Source: Sorangium cellulosum So0157-2 (GTDB lineage Bacteria; Myxococcota_A; Polyangia; Polyangiales; Polyangiaceae). From it: 64,000 nt of DNA. Position 1 is the stretch's first letter, and the number at the start of each line of letters is the position of its first letter. The position numbers and the translations under genes are program-made. Positions 7,282 through 16,392 of this stretch are shown piece after piece. Under the pieces are notes generated by a model. It saw only the letters and a program-made list of their open reading frames with translations. It searched no databases and was not told the DNA's origin. The stretch is from positions 10,554,001-10,618,000 of the forward strand of contig NC_021658.1 of the NCBI RefSeq assembly GCF_000418325.1, written 5' to 3'.

Positions 7282-8409
7282 ATGACGGAGCCCTCCGACG
7301 ATCCTTTCGGCCTCGCGGGCCAGACCATCGAGGGGAAGTACCGCGTCGCCGCCGTCATCGGCGACGGCGGGTTCGGCGTGGTCTACCGCGGGATCCACGA
7401 GGGCTTCGGCGAGCTCATCGCGATCAAGTGCCTGAAGATGCCGACCTCGCTCGACGCCGCCCAGCGCGACGCCCTGCTCGAGACGCTGCGGGGCGAGGGG
7501 CGGATCCTGCACCGGCTGTCGCGGGCCACCTCGGGCATCGTGCAGGCGCTCGACGTCGGCGCGTTCACGACCCCGGCCGGCGTGTGGGTGCCCTACCTCG
7601 TGCTGGAGTGGCTGGAGGGCCAGACGCTCGGGCAATACCTCCGGGACCGGCGCGACCGGGGCGAGCTCGGCATGTCGATCGCCGAGGCGATCCAGCTGCT
7701 CTCGCCGGCCGCGCGCGCGCTCGCCGTCGCGCACGCGCACAAGGTCGCGCACCGGGACGTGAAGCCGGCCAACCTGTTCCTCACGGACGTCGGCGGGGCG
7801 CGGACGCTGAAGGTGCTCGACTTCGGCATCGCCAAGGTGCTGGCCGACCACCCCACGTTCACCGAGGCGCTCGCGGCGACCCGGCAGGGGCCGAGCGCGT
7901 TCACGCCGCGCTACGGGGCGCCCGAGCAGTTCAACAAGGCCCGCGGCGCGACCGGCCCGTGGACCGACGTGTTCGCGCTCGCGCTCATCTTCGTCGAGCT
8001 CGTGAGCGGCAGGCGCGCGCTCGAGGGGGACGACCCCACGCAGCTCTACATCGCCTCGGCCGACCCGGCGGTGCGCCCGACGCTGCGCGCGCGCGGGCTG
8101 CCGAACGCGCCGGAGGCGGTCGAGCGCGTGCTCGACAAGGCGCTCTCCATCGAGCCGAAGCACCGCTTCACGAGCGCGGGCGAGTTCTGGGACGCGCTCT
8201 CGGCCGCGGCGCTCGGCGAGCGCGCCGGGTCGGGCCCGAGGCTCGACGCCTACGGCGCGGAGCACGCGGGCGGCATGTCGACCGCGGAGTACGCGGCCGC
8301 GCGCGGGCTCGGCGCGTCGGCGGGGGCCCCCCCGGCCTGCCGGTCGAGCCGACGATGCTCGCCGACGCGCGCGCGCCCGCCCCGGCGCGGCCCGCCGTGG
8401 TCAAGGTGA
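7282..8409 (+). CDS. Ser/Thr protein kinase (5' part of a frameshifted kinase-FGE gene)
   Basis: Residues about 15-300 are a complete Hanks-type kinase. Visible motifs are the glycine loop IGDGGFGVVYRG, the ATP lysine in IAIKCLK, the catalytic loop HRDVKPANLF, the magnesium loop DFGIAK and the APEQF motif. After the kinase the reading continues to GLGASAGAPP. It then meets five G and seven C residues (8322-8333), where the frame changes and it stops 25 codons later in Arg-rich nonsense. The natural continuation (GLPVEPTMLADARAPAPA) is in the -1 frame and reaches the formylglycine-generating-enzyme-like part ending at 9839. Kinases with such C-terminal domains are common in myxobacteria. The slippery sequence C CCC CCG at 8328-8334 allows a recoding explanation, but a lost base is simpler. 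Confidence 0.9.
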   Translation: MTEPSDDPFGLAGQTIEGKYRVAAVIGDGGFGVVYRGIHEGFGELIAIKCLKMPTSLDAAQRDALLETLRGEGRILHRLSRATSGIVQALDVGAFTTPAGVWVPYLVLEWLEGQTLGQYLRDRRDRGELGMSIAEAIQLLSPAARALAVAHAHKVAHRDVKPANLFLTDVGGARTLKVLDFGIAKVLADHPTFTEALAATRQGPSAFTPRYGAPEQFNKARGATGPWTDVFALALIFVELVSGRRALEGDDPTQLYIASADPAVRPTLRARGLPNAPEAVERVLDKALSIEPKHRFTSAGEFWDALSAAALGERAGSGPRLDAYGAEHAGGMSTAEYAAARGLGASAGAPPACRSSRRCSPTRARPPRRGPPWSR

Positions 8410-9839
8410 GCCACGGCGCGGGCGGGCCGCCGACGGGCGGCGCGGCCGGCGCCACGGGCGGCGCGGCGGCGGCCTCCGGCGCGGCCTCCGCCGCCGGCGT
8501 GCTGGCGACGGGCGGCAACCGGACCGCGCAGGTCGACGACTCCATGATCGAGACGGTCGCGCCCGCCGGCTACCCCGGGGCGCGCCCGCCGCCCGCCTTG
8601 GGCTCAAGGCCCGTCGCGGGCGCCGCCCCGTACCCGGCCGGCGGCCCGCACCCGGCCGGCGGCCCGCCGCACGACGCGCCGCCCGGCGCCGCCCCGCACC
8701 CGGCCGGCGGCCCGCCGTACGCCGCGCCGCCCGTCGCCCCGCCGCAGCGCGGCCGCAGCCCCGCGCGCGCGGCGCTTCCGTGGCTGCTCGCGGCGCTCCT
8801 GCTCGGCGGCGCCGGCGCGGCGGCGTACTTCCTGGTGCTGGCGCCCGACGGCAAGAAGCCGGCGCGGGCCCCGGCCGCGCGCCCCACCGCGAAGGCGCCG
8901 TCCACCGGGCGCGCCGTGGCGACGGCCCCCGCGGGCGCGGCGACGGCGGTCGCCACCGCCGCGCCGGCGGAGAGCGCCCCGACGGAGGCGTCGGCCGCCG
9001 CGCCCGCCGCGCCCGCCGCGCCGCCGGCCGACATGGTCTTCATCGGGCCGCTCACGACCACGATCGGCGGCGCGGGCGAGGCGCGCCAGGTGACGCTCAC
9101 CCGCGGGTTCTACATCGATCGCAACGAGGTGACCGTCCGCGCTTACCGCGCCTGCATGCAGCAGCGCATGTGCTCCACCGCGGATCACGTCTCGCTGACG
9201 CCCGAGCTCCTGCCGGGCGCGCAGGTGCCGGCGGCGTCCGAGGACCAGAAGGAGGCCGAGCTGTGGTCGCGGCGCTGCAACGAGCCGCGCAACGCGACCG
9301 GGCACCCGATCAACTGCGTCGACTACTCCCAGGCCGAGAGCTACTGCCGCTTCCGGGGCCGCCGGCTGCCCACGGAGGCGGAGTGGGAGGTCGCGGCGCG
9401 CGGCGCGGCGGGGCGGGCCTACGTCTGGGGCGACGACGCGCCGGCGTGCGAGCGCGCCTGCTACGACCGCAACGAGGGCTGCCTCGCGCGCGGCACCGAG
9501 GTCGCGACCTGCGCGTCGGGCGCCCACCCGAGCGATCGCACCCCGGAGGGCGTCTACGATCTCGCCGGCAACGTGTCCGAGTGGGTCTCGGACGGGCTCG
9601 TCTTCCCGCCGCCCGGCGGCGAGAACCCGCAGGGCGACCCGTCGTTCCCGCTCAAGGTGATCCGGGGCGGGAGCTTCCTGGACGGCCCGGAGAAGCTCTC
9701 CGCGACGTACCGCACGGCCGCGGCGCCGGTGACCGCGCACGCCTGGATCGGCTTCCGCTGCGCGATGGATGCGCCGGCGCCGGAGGGCGCGCCCGCGCCG
9801 GAGGGCGCGCCGACCCAGGAGAGCGCCCCGGCGCCGTAG
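8355..9839 (+). CDS. Membrane-anchored FGE/SUMF1-like sulfatase-modifying-factor domain (3' part of kinase gene)
   Basis: In the -1 frame relative to the kinase, this part starts with an Ala/Gly/Pro-rich linker, including repeated HPAGGPP-type units, then one membrane segment (ALPWLLAALLLGGAGAAAYF, near 8775-8835). The rest, from DMVFIGPL onward, is an FGE-sulfatase domain: FYIDRNEVTVRAYRAC, PINCVDYSQAESYCRFRGRRLPTEAEWE, YDLAGNVSEWVSD, VIRGGSF and GFRCA. True FGEs oxidise cysteine to formylglycine using a copper-bound cysteine pair; most kinase-linked homologues have no proven catalysis and may be sensor or binding domains. The domain would be outside the cytoplasm if the kinase is inside. 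ATG 8355 is only the first start codon after the shift, so independent translation is doubtful. Confidence 0.85.
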   Translation: MLADARAPAPARPAVVKVSHGAGGPPTGGAAGATGGAAAASGAASAAGVLATGGNRTAQVDDSMIETVAPAGYPGARPPPALGSRPVAGAAPYPAGGPHPAGGPPHDAPPGAAPHPAGGPPYAAPPVAPPQRGRSPARAALPWLLAALLLGGAGAAAYFLVLAPDGKKPARAPAARPTAKAPSTGRAVATAPAGAATAVATAAPAESAPTEASAAAPAAPAAPPADMVFIGPLTTTIGGAGEARQVTLTRGFYIDRNEVTVRAYRACMQQRMCSTADHVSLTPELLPGAQVPAASEDQKEAELWSRRCNEPRNATGHPINCVDYSQAESYCRFRGRRLPTEAEWEVAARGAAGRAYVWGDDAPACERACYDRNEGCLARGTEVATCASGAHPSDRTPEGVYDLAGNVSEWVSDGLVFPPPGGENPQGDPSFPLKVIRGGSFLDGPEKLSATYRTAAAPVTAHAWIGFRCAMDAPAPEGAPAPEGAPTQESAPAP

Positions 9840-9880
9840 CGCCCCCGGCGCCGTGAGCGCACGGGGCGGGAGGGCGCGGG

Positions 9881-10306
9881 CTACTCGACCCGCCCGCGGG
9901 CGCGCTTCACGGCGTTCCTGACCATGTCGCCGTACGGCCCCGCGGGGAGCTCGGGGAGCAGCGCCGCCGCGCGCTCGTAGCAGGCGCGCGCCTCGGCCGT
10001 GTCGCCGAGCATCTCGTGCGAGTGCCCCAGGTTGAGGAGGAGCGACGGATAGAAGCCGCGCACCCGGTCGCCGCCCGCGGCGTCGGCCCGGCGCAAGGCT
10101 TCCTGGTTCCACGCGAGCGTTTCCTTGTCGCTCCCCTGGTGGCGGGCGACGTAGTGGGCGGCGATGCACGCCTCGTAATCGTCGGTGCGCGCGGCCCATG
10201 CTTGCTCGAACAGGGCCCGGGCGTCCTCGTTCCGTCCCTCGGCTTCGGCCTGCATGCCCTCGGCGCAGAGCCGCACCACGGGGTTGTTCGGGTCGATGCC
10301 GTCCAT
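9881..10306 (-). CDS. Small TPR-repeat protein
   Basis: 141 residues with about three tetratricopeptide-like helical pairs: NDPVVRL-type opening, GRNEDARALFEQAWA, HYVARHQGSDKETLAWNQEALRRA, LNLGHSHEMLGDTAEARACYERAAALLPEL. No signal peptide or membrane segment is seen. TPR proteins are protein-binding scaffolds; no partner can be named. It converges with the kinase-FGE gene (41 bases apart). The ATG at 10306 is the only plausible start. Confidence 0.75.
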   Translation of the reverse strand: MDGIDPNNPVVRLCAEGMQAEAEGRNEDARALFEQAWAARTDDYEACIAAHYVARHQGSDKETLAWNQEALRRADAAGGDRVRGFYPSLLLNLGHSHEMLGDTAEARACYERAAALLPELPAGPYGDMVRNAVKRARGRVE

Positions 10307-10410
10307 GCTGCGAGTCTCGCGGTCCGGTGGAACTACCGCAAGCCAGCCAGGCCGCCGGCGTCACGACCCTGGAGCGCGCTGGAAGGGCGGACCTGGGCGA
10401 TGCGACGTGC

Positions 10411-10700
10411 GGTTCGGAGGGGGTCCCGACCCCGCGCCGGCGCTGTGCAGCGCGGTCCCGGAGGGGTCTCGATCGCGCGCCAGCGCTGTGCATTGCGGTC
10501 TGGAGGGGTCCGGACCCCCCTTCTGGCACAAAATCCGGCGCTTTCCGGAGGCAACTGGCGCACAACCGCACAATCCAGAGCGTTTTTTGGCACAATCTTG
10601 CCTAAAATGACGCCCCGCGGAGCGTTCTCGAGGGGTCCGGACCCCGGTGTGTCGCAATGCATTGCGGTTGAGCCAGTGTCGGACCCCCCCTGGGTTGGCA
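10411..10700. repeat. Iterated GGGGTCCGGACCCC dyads and ~43-bp direct repeats upstream of the RHS gene
   Basis: Two perfect 14-base palindromes GGGGTCCGGACCCC lie at 10505-10518 and 10632-10645. Variants lie near 10419-10433 (GGGGGTCCCGACCCC) and 10465. The first copies belong to direct repeats of about 43 bases (GGAGGGG...GCGCTGTGCA...GCGGTC), and a related TGCATTGCGGT block recurs near 10656. The 488-base gene-free stretch 10307-10794 is otherwise featureless apart from several TTGGCAC words. It may be the regulatory region of the RHS toxin gene or a decayed repeat element. Confidence 0.65.
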
Positions 10701-10794
10701 CAGAACAAGCTCGTCTTGGCACACCTTCCTCGCCTGCGAGACGGCAACGTGCTGTGAATTGACGCCGCGCGTGGCCGCCGGCGACCCTCGTCCC

Positions 10795-13700
10795 ATGGCG
10801 CGCACGGCTCCGGTTCCGAACATCCCCGCCCTCCCTGGCATGAACCCCGGGACGTGGATCCTGGGCGGCGGGGGCAACGGAGGAGGCGGCGGGGGGCGCG
10901 GAGGCCGCGGCAGCGGGGGCGGCCAAGGAGCCGACGGCAACGGCGGCGGCCAGGGAGCACAGGGCGGCGGCAAGAACGCCGGCTCCTGCGGCCCGGGGAG
11001 CGGTGGAGGCTGCCCGAACCCGTCCCATGGGCGCGGCGGAGGCACCTCGGCGGGAGATCCGGTCGATCCCGTGACCGGGCGGGTCTACACCGCGAAAGTC
11101 ATCGATCTCGCGCTGCCGGGTCCGATTCCGCTGGTCATCGAGCGGAGCTACTCGTCGGAGACGCGTGACGTCGATCTGGGCCTCGGCTTCGGCTGGAGTC
11201 ACTCGCTGGCCTGGCGCATCGAGGAGCGGAGGAGGACGCTGCGGATGCTGGAGCCGAACGCCGCGCCGACGACGGCAGACGTGCCCGATCTGGAGCACCC
11301 CGTCGCGCTGCCCTGCGGCCGGCTGACACGCCACGCGGCCGGCTACACGCTGGAGGCGGAAGGGCTCTTGTACGTGCTCGGCGAGCGACGGGAGGGATGC
11401 TGGCTCTTATCGCGTATCGTCGATCGGTACGGGAACGAGGTTCGCCTGACGTACGAGGGGAATCGCCTGTCGCAGGTGATCGACAGCGCAGGGCGGATCG
11501 TGCGCGTCCGCCGACACCCGGACGGCAGGATCGCCGCTTTCGAGGTGAAGAACGCGTCGGCGCAGGGACGATGGACGTCGTTTCGCACGTACCGATACGG
11601 GGAGCGGGGCGATCTCGCGGCCGCGATCGACGCGGCAGGGCACGAGCATCGGTACGAGTACGATGAAGAGCACCGGCTGACGACGCGTCGCGAGCCGGGG
11701 GGGCTCGTGGCGCACTTTCGCTACGACGACCGGGGCCGCTGCGTCGAGACGTGGTGCGAGCGTCCGGGCAACGACGCGCTCGATCGCGAGGTGCCTGACA
11801 CCCTGGACGACGGCGAGACGAAGGCGAAGGGGTTCTGCCACGTCAAGATCGAGGACCGCGGCGTCTTCGTCGAGGTGATCACCTCGCGCTCGCAGCGGCG
11901 CGTCGAGGGCAACCGCCTGGACAAGGCAGACAAGGTGATCTGGCACGGGAACGTGCATTCGTACCGGTTCGACGCCGCGGGCAACGTGCTCGAGTACCAG
12001 GATGCGCTCGGGCATGCGTGGCGCTGCGAGCGCGATGAGGCCGGGCGGCTATGCGCCGTGGTGGATCCGATGGGCGCGAGGACGGAGTACGTCTACGACG
12101 AGCAGGGTGCCATCGCCGAGATGCGGGACGCGCTCGGGGGATTCGCTCGTTACGAGCGGAACGCGCATGGGGATGTCACTGCGGTGTTCGACGAGCTCGG
12201 GCCCGTGGTGGCGTTTCGCTATGACGAGCGGGGCTCGCTCGTCGAGGCGGTCCTCCCGAACGGGGGCGTGACCCGGATGGAGTACGACGCGCTCGGCAAC
12301 CGCGTGGCGGTGATCGAGCCGGACGGGTCGGCGCGGCGGATTCGATACGATTTCCTGGGACGGGTGACGAGCTTCGTGGACGAGCGGGGGTTCGAGACGT
12401 TCTATGTTTATGACGCGTGCGACAGGCTCGTGTCCGTGCGGCGGCCGAGCGGAGCGACGGACGGTTACGGGTATGATGCCGATGGCCGCCTGTCGCGGAT
12501 CGTCGACGCGGACGGGCGTGCGACCACGCTGCGCTGGGGCGGGATCGGTGTCGTGACGGAGGTGGTCCACCCGGACGGCAGCTCCGTGCGGTACTTCCAC
12601 GATCGCGAGCAGGATCTCGTTCGGGTGGTGAACGAGGTCGGCGAGGAGCACCGGGTTGTGCGCCGGGGCGAGGGGCGCATCGTCGAGGAACACACGTTCG
12701 ACGGGCGCCGGATCGCGTACCGGCACGACGGGATGGGCCGGATCGTCGAGATCCGGGACGGCGCGGGGCGCGTCGAGCTGGCGTATGACCCGTGCGGAAG
12801 GCTCGTGGAGCGCAGTTTCTCGGATGGGCGGAGGGATGAGATCTCCTACGACCCGCTCGGCCGGATGGAACGCATCGCGAGCGGAGACGTCACCTGCGAG
12901 TACGCGCGCGACGCGCGCGGACGGGTGGTGCGCGAGACGGTCACGCGGGGTAGCCAGCGGACGGCGACGGAGACGGCGTACGACGCGCTCGGCAAAGCGG
13001 TGCGGACGTCGGGGCCGTTCGGGGCCATGGACATCGCGCGGGACGTGATGGGCCGGCCGGTCGAGGTGTCGTTCGGCGACGCTGGGGCTCTGCGGCTGGG
13101 CTACGACCCGGCGGGCAACCTGGTGGAGAAGGCGCTGCCGGCGGGCGGGCGCATCGCCGAGGGGGTGACGCCGGACGGCTTGCCCGCCTGGGTGAAGGTG
13201 ATGAGCCCCAAGGCGGGGCCGGCCGTGCGGCCAGGCGAGCCCGCGTGGGTGGGGCCGAGGCCGCTCGGGGTGACGTTCGCGCGCGGCTATGGCTGGTCGC
13301 CGGCGGGCTTGCTCGGGGCGGTGGGCGACGGCGTGGGGGGGAGCTCGCTGGAGCTCCCGCGCGACGGGAACGGGATGATCGTGGCGCGCCTGCGTGCCGC
13401 GGGAGCGCGGCGGGAGGTGCTCGAGGGGTTCCGCCACGGACCGAGCGGGGAGCTCCACGACAGCGGGTCGCAGCGGCGGTATGGGCCGGGCGGGCGGCTT
13501 CTTTCGCGAGGAGGGGTGACGTTCGCGTACGACGACGGTGGGCGCGCGACCAGCAAGACCGCTGGCGACGGGCGTTCGTGGCGCTTCGATTGGGGCGACG
13601 GCGACCTGCTCCAGGCGGTGTGGCTGCCAGACGGTCGGGTGGTCCGCTTCGTGTACGACCCGTTCGCGCGGCGGCTCGAGAAGCGCGTGGAGAAGGATCG

Positions 13701-14766
13701 GGTGGTCGAGAGCATCACGCGGTATGCCTGGAGCGGGGATGCGCTGGTGCACGAGATCCGCGAGCGCGCAGCGGCGAGCGGCGAGCCGGTCGTGGAAGAG
13801 CGGGCCTACGCCGTGCTGCCGGAGGCGCCGCTGCCGCTCGCGGATCGCGTGCGGCGGGGCGAGCGCGCCGAGGTCCGGTACTACGTCGAGGCGCCGAACG
13901 GGATGCCGGAGGCGCTGTTGACGGGGGACGGAGCGCTCGTCGGCACGGTGGAGGCGTCGCTGTTCGGGCGCGTCGAGGGCGAGCAGGCCGAGCTGACGCC
14001 GCTCAGGTTCCCGGGGCAGTACGCGGACGAGGAGACGGGGCTCTACTACAACAGGTACCGGTACTACGACCCGGAGACGGGGCAGTACCTGAGCCCGGAG
14101 CCGATCCGGCTGGAGGGGAGCCTGCGGGAGTACGTATATGCCAAAGGGAGCCCCGCAGACTTCATCGATTTGGATGCCTTGAACCCCGACGCGATCCCCA
14201 TGCAGGGGACGGTTACCGGGGTCACCAGCGACGGGAAGCAGATCACCGGGATGGGCACTTCCGGCTATGACCCGGATTGGAAGAGCAACCTACACGAAGC
14301 CGTAAAAGACGCTCTGCCGAAGTCTTCCGCGGTGCCAAAGCAAGGAAAGTTCGACCGGAATCCGGCCCTTTGCGCCGAGCCGAAAGCCATGAGTGACTAT
14401 TTGAAGCAGTGGGAGCAGGCTACTGGAAAGCGCATCGACACGAAGACCGAAGAGGGGAGGAAGAACCTCCAGCAAGCGCTCAAGGACACAAAGAATATAG
14501 ACGCGAAGTGGGACGGCGACGGACAGATCAAGCAGGCATGCCCTAACTGTTCACAGACGCTTCCGCGGCTCTGGAAGCTGGCAGGGCTCGACCCCAACGA
14601 TCCCGAACATGGCCTGACCAAGAAAATGCCGGCCGGGGGCACCTCAGCCGCCTCTCCTCCCGAGTGGGGGAAGCCCTTCAGGGAAGATTACAGAGATCCA
14701 TCGAAGCATCCAACCGACGCTCTAGGGAAGTGGCACTACCACGAGGGCAGATGGCAAACGCTCTGA
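10795..14766 (+). CDS. RHS-repeat polymorphic toxin with C-terminal deaminase-fold domain
   Basis: About 1323 residues from ATG 10795 (MARTAPVPNIPALPGMNPG). TTG 10759 is an alternative start. A Gly-rich segment follows (residues 20-90), then DPVDPVTGRVY and more than fifteen RHS/YD repeats (e.g. YEYDEEHRLTTRREPGG, FRYDERGSLVEAVLPNG). The RHS-core end is clear (GLYYNRYRYYDPETGQY and SPEPIRLEGSLREYVY). The usual DPxGL autocleavage motif is altered to DLDAL. The tip of about 200 residues has the deaminase pattern LCAEPKAMSDYL followed by ACPNCSQTL, i.e. [HC]xE and CxxC zinc ligands, closest in form to YwqJ-like toxins. Predicted role: delivered nucleic-acid or nucleotide deaminase in contact competition. 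GC content falls in the tip (55% in 14281-14340), which suggests tip exchange. No PAAR or secretion gene is nearby. Confidence 0.88.
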   Translation: MARTAPVPNIPALPGMNPGTWILGGGGNGGGGGGRGGRGSGGGQGADGNGGGQGAQGGGKNAGSCGPGSGGGCPNPSHGRGGGTSAGDPVDPVTGRVYTAKVIDLALPGPIPLVIERSYSSETRDVDLGLGFGWSHSLAWRIEERRRTLRMLEPNAAPTTADVPDLEHPVALPCGRLTRHAAGYTLEAEGLLYVLGERREGCWLLSRIVDRYGNEVRLTYEGNRLSQVIDSAGRIVRVRRHPDGRIAAFEVKNASAQGRWTSFRTYRYGERGDLAAAIDAAGHEHRYEYDEEHRLTTRREPGGLVAHFRYDDRGRCVETWCERPGNDALDREVPDTLDDGETKAKGFCHVKIEDRGVFVEVITSRSQRRVEGNRLDKADKVIWHGNVHSYRFDAAGNVLEYQDALGHAWRCERDEAGRLCAVVDPMGARTEYVYDEQGAIAEMRDALGGFARYERNAHGDVTAVFDELGPVVAFRYDERGSLVEAVLPNGGVTRMEYDALGNRVAVIEPDGSARRIRYDFLGRVTSFVDERGFETFYVYDACDRLVSVRRPSGATDGYGYDADGRLSRIVDADGRATTLRWGGIGVVTEVVHPDGSSVRYFHDREQDLVRVVNEVGEEHRVVRRGEGRIVEEHTFDGRRIAYRHDGMGRIVEIRDGAGRVELAYDPCGRLVERSFSDGRRDEISYDPLGRMERIASGDVTCEYARDARGRVVRETVTRGSQRTATETAYDALGKAVRTSGPFGAMDIARDVMGRPVEVSFGDAGALRLGYDPAGNLVEKALPAGGRIAEGVTPDGLPAWVKVMSPKAGPAVRPGEPAWVGPRPLGVTFARGYGWSPAGLLGAVGDGVGGSSLELPRDGNGMIVARLRAAGARREVLEGFRHGPSGELHDSGSQRRYGPGGRLLSRGGVTFAYDDGGRATSKTAGDGRSWRFDWGDGDLLQAVWLPDGRVVRFVYDPFARRLEKRVEKDRVVESITRYAWSGDALVHEIRERAAASGEPVVEERAYAVLPEAPLPLADRVRRGERAEVRYYVEAPNGMPEALLTGDGALVGTVEASLFGRVEGEQAELTPLRFPGQYADEETGLYYNRYRYYDPETGQYLSPEPIRLEGSLREYVYAKGSPADFIDLDALNPDAIPMQGTVTGVTSDGKQITGMGTSGYDPDWKSNLHEAVKDALPKSSAVPKQGKFDRNPALCAEPKAMSDYLKQWEQATGKRIDTKTEEGRKNLQQALKDTKNIDAKWDGDGQIKQACPNCSQTLPRLWKLAGLDPNDPEHGLTKKMPAGGTSAASPPEWGKPFREDYRDPSKHPTDALGKWHYHEGRWQTL

Positions 14767-16367
14767 CGACCCGCTGGTCCGACCGCGCGCTCGACGCACT
14801 TCGCGCGGCTCCCGTGGTGCCGCGCACGCCCCTGGCGGACCTGTCACCCACGCGTGAGCTCGACGACGAGCTCTACGAGCTGACGGGGCGGCGAGGCATG
14901 CCCGTCGTCGATGGCACCACGCTGGGATACCCGGCCACGATCGACGCTCCGACGGACGAGTGCCAGCGCGGCTATTGCCTCTGGGGCCGAGGACATACAA
15001 GGATCCGCTTGAACGAACGACTTGACGGCGTATGGGAGACAGCGGACCTGGGCTCGACCATCTCGTGGCGGGCCTGTGTCGAGCTGCTCGTGCTACGACA
15101 GCAGTATCGCTCGTGGATCCCGGTGCTCGTGTGCAAGGACGCGCTCCCGGCGCTCCCGAGACGCTGGGGCCGAGATCTCGCGCTGGCGCTCGGTCTGGGC
15201 GCGATCGACGCCGTGGACAACGCTTTTTGCGACGACGAGATCCTGTGCTGGGATTCTCATTTCCTCGCGCGATCCATCAATGGATCCGCACGGATCCTGG
15301 AGCGATGCAGCTCGCTGGGCTTCTGCGCGAGCATGCCGGCACCGGATGCGCACCTCACCTTCGTCAGCGATATAGAGCAACGGTCCACCCAAGGTGGATT
15401 GGAGCACTTGCATCGCGGTCCCGGCGACGATGAGGTGGTCGTCTCGATCGCGGGGCGGGATCTGATCCGACAGCAGCGAATGTTCCGCGGTCACGTGATG
15501 GAGACGGTCGAAGCGACGCCGACGCGCCTCGAGCGGATTCGCCGTCATCCACCGGCCCTCGGCAGTGCCCGCCTGCGGGAATATCTCCGCCGCCATGCGG
15601 TAGTCCTCCCCGCCGCGCCGCCTCCCGCGGCGATGGCCGGCGCTCCGGAAGAGCTGCTCCTCCTCGGGCGGACGCTGCTCCTGCGACCTGGCGAGGGAAA
15701 CATTTGGCTCGGGCTCTGGCGCATCGAGGACCTCCCTGATGCCGCGCGGAGAGCAGCGCCGACAGCCGTCGCGGTCGCCCGTGGCGCCCCGAAGCTCGCC
15801 CGAGGCGAGTGGCCCTTCTACCGGTGGGGCGATCTCGACATGATCTGCATCGGAGGAGGACCGGAGTTCGAGTCGTACCTGTGCGATGCGACCGGGGCGA
15901 TGTGGTCCTGCGATGCGGCCTATGGGCATTTCGAGTTCGTGGGTGGGGGCGTGGTCTCGTGGCTGGAGCGGCTCGCGTTCAACGCCGATCTGGACGCGAT
16001 GGGGCATGCCAGCGCGCTCCTGACGATCCCGCTCAAGGCGTGGGGCGAGCTCCCCGAGCGCTTGAATGTGCCCCTCGTCCGCGAGTGCAGCGACGCGCGG
16101 TCGAGGTTGTATGTTTCCGCAGCGTACGCCATCTGGGAGTCGAGTCCGACACGCGGCATTCCTGTCGTCGATGTCCGGGCTCGAGGCTCCCGCGAGCTGA
16201 TCCCCGTCGTGACATGGGCACGAGAACGCTGGGGCACGATGAAAGTCGCCGTCTCCGGCGACGACGGCACCACCGAGGAGCTCGCTGACGCGATCGAGGC
16301 CGAGGGCATCCGGATCCTCGATGGAGAGACGGGCGGATGGACGACGGCGAGCTTCTGGGATGGTTGA
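14751..16367 (+). CDS. Candidate immunity protein for the RHS deaminase toxin
   Basis: 538 residues, starting at ATG 14751 inside the last codons of the RHS gene (16-base overlap). The tight overlap right after the toxin tip is the usual position of an immunity gene. I recognise no family. The chain has an N-terminal half with WIPVLVCKDALPALPRRWG and a C-terminal half with DLDMICIGGGPEFESYLCDA and IPVVTWARERWGTMKVAV; the two IPV..W/R stretches might reflect an internal duplication. No signal peptide or membrane segment is seen, so it is probably cytoplasmic, as needed to block a deaminase. It is larger than typical immunity proteins, so an additional or different role is possible. Confidence 0.6.
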   Translation: MANALTTRWSDRALDALRAAPVVPRTPLADLSPTRELDDELYELTGRRGMPVVDGTTLGYPATIDAPTDECQRGYCLWGRGHTRIRLNERLDGVWETADLGSTISWRACVELLVLRQQYRSWIPVLVCKDALPALPRRWGRDLALALGLGAIDAVDNAFCDDEILCWDSHFLARSINGSARILERCSSLGFCASMPAPDAHLTFVSDIEQRSTQGGLEHLHRGPGDDEVVVSIAGRDLIRQQRMFRGHVMETVEATPTRLERIRRHPPALGSARLREYLRRHAVVLPAAPPPAAMAGAPEELLLLGRTLLLRPGEGNIWLGLWRIEDLPDAARRAAPTAVAVARGAPKLARGEWPFYRWGDLDMICIGGGPEFESYLCDATGAMWSCDAAYGHFEFVGGGVVSWLERLAFNADLDAMGHASALLTIPLKAWGELPERLNVPLVRECSDARSRLYVSAAYAIWESSPTRGIPVVDVRARGSRELIPVVTWARERWGTMKVAVSGDDGTTEELADAIEAEGIRILDGETGGWTTASFWDG

Positions 16368-16392
16368 AAACCGCCTCCTCCCTCGCCGCCGC

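Noticed and set aside
10587..10604. Possible sigma-54 promoter TTGGCAC...TTGC before the RHS gene
   Set aside because: The spacing between GG and GC is one base short of the required distance, and other TTGGCAC words nearby have no TTGC partner.
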